From: Marinobacter alexandrii
Lineage (GTDB): Bacteria; Bacteroidota; Bacteroidia; Cytophagales; Cyclobacteriaceae
Assembly (NCBI GenBank): GCA_039984955.1
Contig: JBDWTN010000002.1
Location: 1 to 39,148, forward strand
Reading direction: 5' to 3'
Length of the DNA stretch: 39,148 nucleotides
Positions 37,637 through 39,148 of the stretch are shown here, one piece after another. The notes beneath the pieces were generated by a model. The model did not search any database. It was not told the DNA's origin and saw only the letters and a program-made list of their open reading frames with translations. Position 1 is the stretch's first letter. Every line of letters begins with the position of its first letter. The position numbers were made by a program, and so were the translations under genes.

Positions 37637-37951
37637 GTAGTGACAATCATTAGAAATGCTATCCAAGCTCCTCTAAGAACGATTGTAGAAAATGCGGGTG
37701 GTGAAGCTTCCGTTGTAGTAAATGAAGTTTTAGCTGGAAAGGCTGATTACGGACTCAACGCTGAGAATGGCGAATATGTAAACATGTTCAAAGCATGTAT
37801 CATAGATCCTACAAAAGTGACAAGACTAACTCTTGAAAATGCTGCTTCTATTGCGTCTCTCCTACTCACTACAGAATGTGTAGTAGCGGAAGAGCCAGAA
37901 AAAGAAGGTGCTGCTCCAATGCCTAGTGGTGGCATGGGCGGAATGATTTAA
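37637..37951 (+). pseudogene. groEL 3' fragment (C-terminal about 100 codons only)
   Basis: The frame continues GroEL from [11 protein letters not shown] to the stop; the first codon that could serve as a start is GTG at 37640. It lacks the ATP-binding, apical and most equatorial sequence, so it cannot make a chaperonin. Against the intact gene it has five synonymous changes, five amino-acid changes (F to L, A to E, G to C, A to T, final M to I) and a 9-base in-frame deletion in the Pro-Met tail. No frameshift or internal stop has arisen, which suggests it is fairly young or was imported from a relative. Confidence 0.9.
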
Positions 37952-37973
37952 TCATTATTTTGATAGATATGAG

Positions 37974-38003
37974 AGCCTTCCCAATTTTGGGAGAGCTTTT
38001 TTT
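37974..38003 (+). terminator. Terminator of the groEL fragment
   Basis: This is the counterpart of the terminator at 36571. CCCA and TGGG close a four-base loop, flanked by an AGC / GCT stem with one mismatch and a wobble, and a seven-T run follows. Relative to copy 1 the stem is one pair shorter, with both arms changed together, so the fold is retained. Confidence 0.8.
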
Positions 38004-38028
38004 ATGTCCAAAAAAAGTAAGGAGCCAA

Positions 38029-38066
38029 TTATTAAATACTTATAGTCGACTATAAGTATTTAATAA
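38029..38066. repeat. 38-bp perfect palindrome after the second terminator
   Basis: Two 19-base arms meet at TATAGTC|GACTATA without any spacer and pair perfectly. The corresponding place in copy 1 (around 36643-36656) is palindromic only in its core with mismatches outside. The right arm enters the 90-bp segment that is identical in both copies. It could be a protein-binding site or a DNA extrusion structure. Confidence 0.85.
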
Positions 38067-38221
38067 AATGGATAATCATCACAGGAACTAATCTAGCGAA
38101 AGCCCTATACCATACCAGAATAAGCGAAAGAGGTATATTTGAAAGGTAGATAAACGACATATGTTGTTTACATTAATGTTACCTTGAATTTTCGCACCGA
38201 ACAGTTATTCTATCAAATTCG

Positions 38222-38229
38222 TATCTTTG
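38222..38229 (+). promoter_or_regulatory. TATCTTTG -7 box of the toxin-antitoxin operon
   Basis: The box fits TAnnTTTG exactly and ends 4 bases before the antitoxin ATG, as in miaB, so the transcript is probably leaderless. No clear -33 TTG was found at the standard spacing. Confidence 0.55.
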
Positions 38230-38233
38230 ATAT

Positions 38234-38422
38234 ATGAGTAAAGAAGAAGTAAAAACAGCAATAAGTGAACTCTTGGACAATACTTCTGAACAAGTACTTC
38301 AAGAGGTGTTTGATTATTTGAAATCCGTGCAAGGAAAATCAACTGAGTCCGTTTCTCTATCGCGCAACTTTAGAACTATCTTAACTGAAGACAAAGAACT
38401 GCTGGAAAGACTAGCTAAATGA
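38234..38422 (+). CDS. Putative antitoxin of a Doc-type toxin-antitoxin pair
   Basis: The 62-residue protein has a helical N-terminus (V-K-T-A-I-S-E-L-L-D; V-L-Q-E-V-F-D-Y-L-K-S-V) and a polar C-terminal part with L-S-R-N-F-R-T-I-L-T-E-D-K-E-L-L. It ends by overlapping the toxin gene by 4 bases (ATGA). The small size, acidic character and position directly before a Doc toxin make it the antitoxin; the C-terminal stretch is the likely toxin-binding part. It is not an obvious Phd homologue, and the DNA-binding fold cannot be named by eye. Confidence 0.75.
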   Translation: MSKEEVKTAISELLDNTSEQVLQEVFDYLKSVQGKSTESVSLSRNFRTILTEDKELLERLAK

Positions 38423-38790
38423 TTTCACAGAAGGAAGTCCTAGAAATTCACGCAATTCTCATTGAACGATTTGGTGGGGCTAATGGAATTCGAGACAATG
38501 AACTGCTGGATTCAGCATTAAATCGACCTTATCAAACATTTGACGGAAAGGAGCTTTATCCAACACCTATTGACAAGGCTGCTGCAATTCTTGAAAGCAT
38601 TGTCAAGAACCATCCTTTTATAGATGGCAATAAAAGAACTGGTTATGTGCTGGCTCGACTTCTACTCATGAACGAACAACTAGATATTCATTCTGCACAA
38701 GAGAACAAATATCAATTTGTGATTTCAATCTCAACGGGAAAATTGAGCTTCGATCAAATCAAAGAATGGCTTGAAAAGAACTCAAGGTAA
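38419..38790 (+). CDS. doc: Death-on-curing (Doc/Fic family) toxin
   Basis: The 123-residue protein has the Doc form of the Fic motif, H-P-F-I-D-G-N-K-R-T-G, with H65 catalytic, D69, and N71-K72-R73 for phosphate binding. The N-terminus has G-G-A-N-G-I-R-D-N-E-L-L-D-S-A-L-N-R-P, typical of Doc. Phage P1 Doc stops growth by phosphorylating elongation factor Tu; Lys instead of Gly in the motif points to this kinase activity rather than AMP transfer. It is translated from an ATG that overlaps the antitoxin stop. It lies in the accessory edge between the groEL repeat and an IS element. Confidence 0.92.
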   Translation: MISQKEVLEIHAILIERFGGANGIRDNELLDSALNRPYQTFDGKELYPTPIDKAAAILESIVKNHPFIDGNKRTGYVLARLLLMNEQLDIHSAQENKYQFVISISTGKLSFDQIKEWLEKNSR

Positions 38791-38795
38791 CAGGC

Positions 38796-39003
38796 GCTAT
38801 CGGTTATATGCCAAAGTGCTTTCTGGCTAGTTTTAGTGTGACTCGACCGTGAATCAGCCGCTGAGAAATGGCAGTGCTTTCTACTGAGTGCAGCTCGCAG
38901 GAGTTTTTATCTTTTGGGACGCAGTACTTTCTGATACTTTGTGAGCACCGGCAGATTTCACTAGATTGTACTCTTTACAAGCTGTGGGCATACAACCGAT
39001 AGC
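38796..39003. repeat. 208-bp structured element with 17-bp terminal inverted repeats and several small hairpins
   Basis: GCTATCGGTTATATGCC at 38796-38812 pairs with GGCATACAACCGATAGC at 38987-39003 (16 of 17). Inside lie short hairpins: GCCA/TGGC at 38810-38827 (partly overlapping the outer arm), CAGT/ACTG at 38872-38886 inside GCTG/CAGC (38860-38894), AGTA/TACT at 38923-38938, and TTGTA/TACAA at 38966-38980. AGTGCTTTCT occurs at 38815 and 38873, and AGTACTTTCT at 38923; the fourth loop is CTCTT. It contains no gene. It starts 5 bases after the toxin stop and ends 21 bases before the transposase stop. Confidence 0.75.
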
Positions 39004-39024
39004 TTGACGATATCTATGGTAAAA

Positions 39025-39148
39025 TCAAGTCATTTGCACTTTATTTTGTCCTATTCGATCTTCATAGGGTGTTCCTCGCTTCACTACTGCCACTATTCTG
39101 TGAAGTAGTTTATTTCTAATCGCATTTAGTATCGTCATCTTACCCTTC
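39025..39148 (-). CDS. IS110-like transposase, C-terminal end only (cut by window edge)
   Basis: The minus-strand frame is open from the window edge and ends with TGA at 39025-39027, giving 40 residues. It contains K-M-T-I-L-N-A-I-R-N-K-L-L-H-R and A-V-V-K-R-G-T-P-Y, which I recognise as the conserved C-terminal segment of IS110-family transposases (PF02371 type). These enzymes have a DEDD catalytic domain and are guided by a structured bridge RNA encoded in a noncoding end of the element. Most of the gene is outside the window, so the subgroup (IS110 or IS1111) and intactness cannot be judged. Confidence 0.7.
   Translation of the reverse strand, partial: KGKMTILNAIRNKLLHRIVAVVKRGTPYEDRIGQNKVQMT

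Larger units (their letters stand above)
37634..38145 (+). repeat. Direct repeat, copy 2: groEL 3' end, terminator and 90-bp segment
   Basis: This is the second copy of 36223-36747, starting after the hairpin at 37612-37634. It ends with the 90 bases identical to copy 1 (38056-38145), although the neighbouring noncoding 50 bases are diverged. The TlpA gene lies between the copies. Confidence 0.95.

Noticed and set aside
38815-38942. CRISPR-like array from the AGTGCTTTCT repeats
   Set aside because: Repeats are only 10 bases, spaced 58 and 50 bases apart, imperfect, and each coincides with a small hairpin; no cas genes.
38791-39003. Classical integron attC site
   Set aside because: The RYYYAAC and GTTRRRY core pair is not found at the ends, and no integrase is in the window; only the folded design is reminiscent.

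Overview
The window looks like a chromosomal segment from a member of the Bacteroidota, probably Cytophagales or a close relative. The evidence is AT-rich DNA, type IX secretion (T9SS) signatures (a CHU_C-type C-terminal domain, a type A sorting domain, a PorP/SprF protein), STN/carboxypeptidase-type TonB-dependent receptors with DUF4249 lipoproteins, and TAnnTTTG promoter elements. The genus cannot be told from the sequence alone.

Layout. 1-4642: the 3' part of a giant SprB-like surface adhesin, then its PorP/SprF-type partner. 4633-5498 (minus): a small holin-like membrane protein and a gamma-class carbonic anhydrase. 5577-10949 (plus): a compact housekeeping run, miaB, a receiver-less sigma-54 activator, lptE, a Lys/Glu-rich TPR protein and secG. 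11041-14149 (minus): two secreted proteins, one beta-helical and one repeat/PKD protein with a T9SS tag. 14296-18842: an ECF sigma factor and a membrane TPR protein that may be its anti-sigma factor, converging on a TPR-CHAT caspase-like protein. 18949-33535 (minus): the most striking block, a four-gene outer-membrane module (TonB receptor, DUF4249 lipoprotein, DUF4249 lipoprotein, MG2 protein with a free-standing plug-like domain) present twice in tandem, with a fifth DUF4249 gene in front. 33691-34401 (minus): an unrecognised gene. 34604-36548 (plus): groES-groEL. 36549-39148: a plastic accessory edge.

At that edge the 3' end of groEL, its terminator and a perfectly conserved 90-bp noncoding segment are repeated, and a TlpA-like thioredoxin gene sits between the copies. 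A Doc-type toxin-antitoxin pair follows. Then comes a 208-bp DNA element bounded by 17-bp inverted repeats and containing several small hairpins with related pyrimidine loops, and finally the C-terminal end of an IS110-like transposase cut by the window edge.

How it may work together (inference): the module appears to build cell-surface uptake or assembly machines in which a TonB receptor works with DUF4249 lipoproteins instead of SusD. The two receptor genes and the lead DUF4249 gene share a 59-bp upstream block, which suggests common control. The receptors carry an N-terminal STN-like domain, the type used for signalling to anti-sigma factors, and an ECF sigma/membrane partner pair lies nearby. 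Secreted adhesins, lptE and secG add to an envelope-biased gene content. No rRNA, tRNA or CRISPR array was seen.
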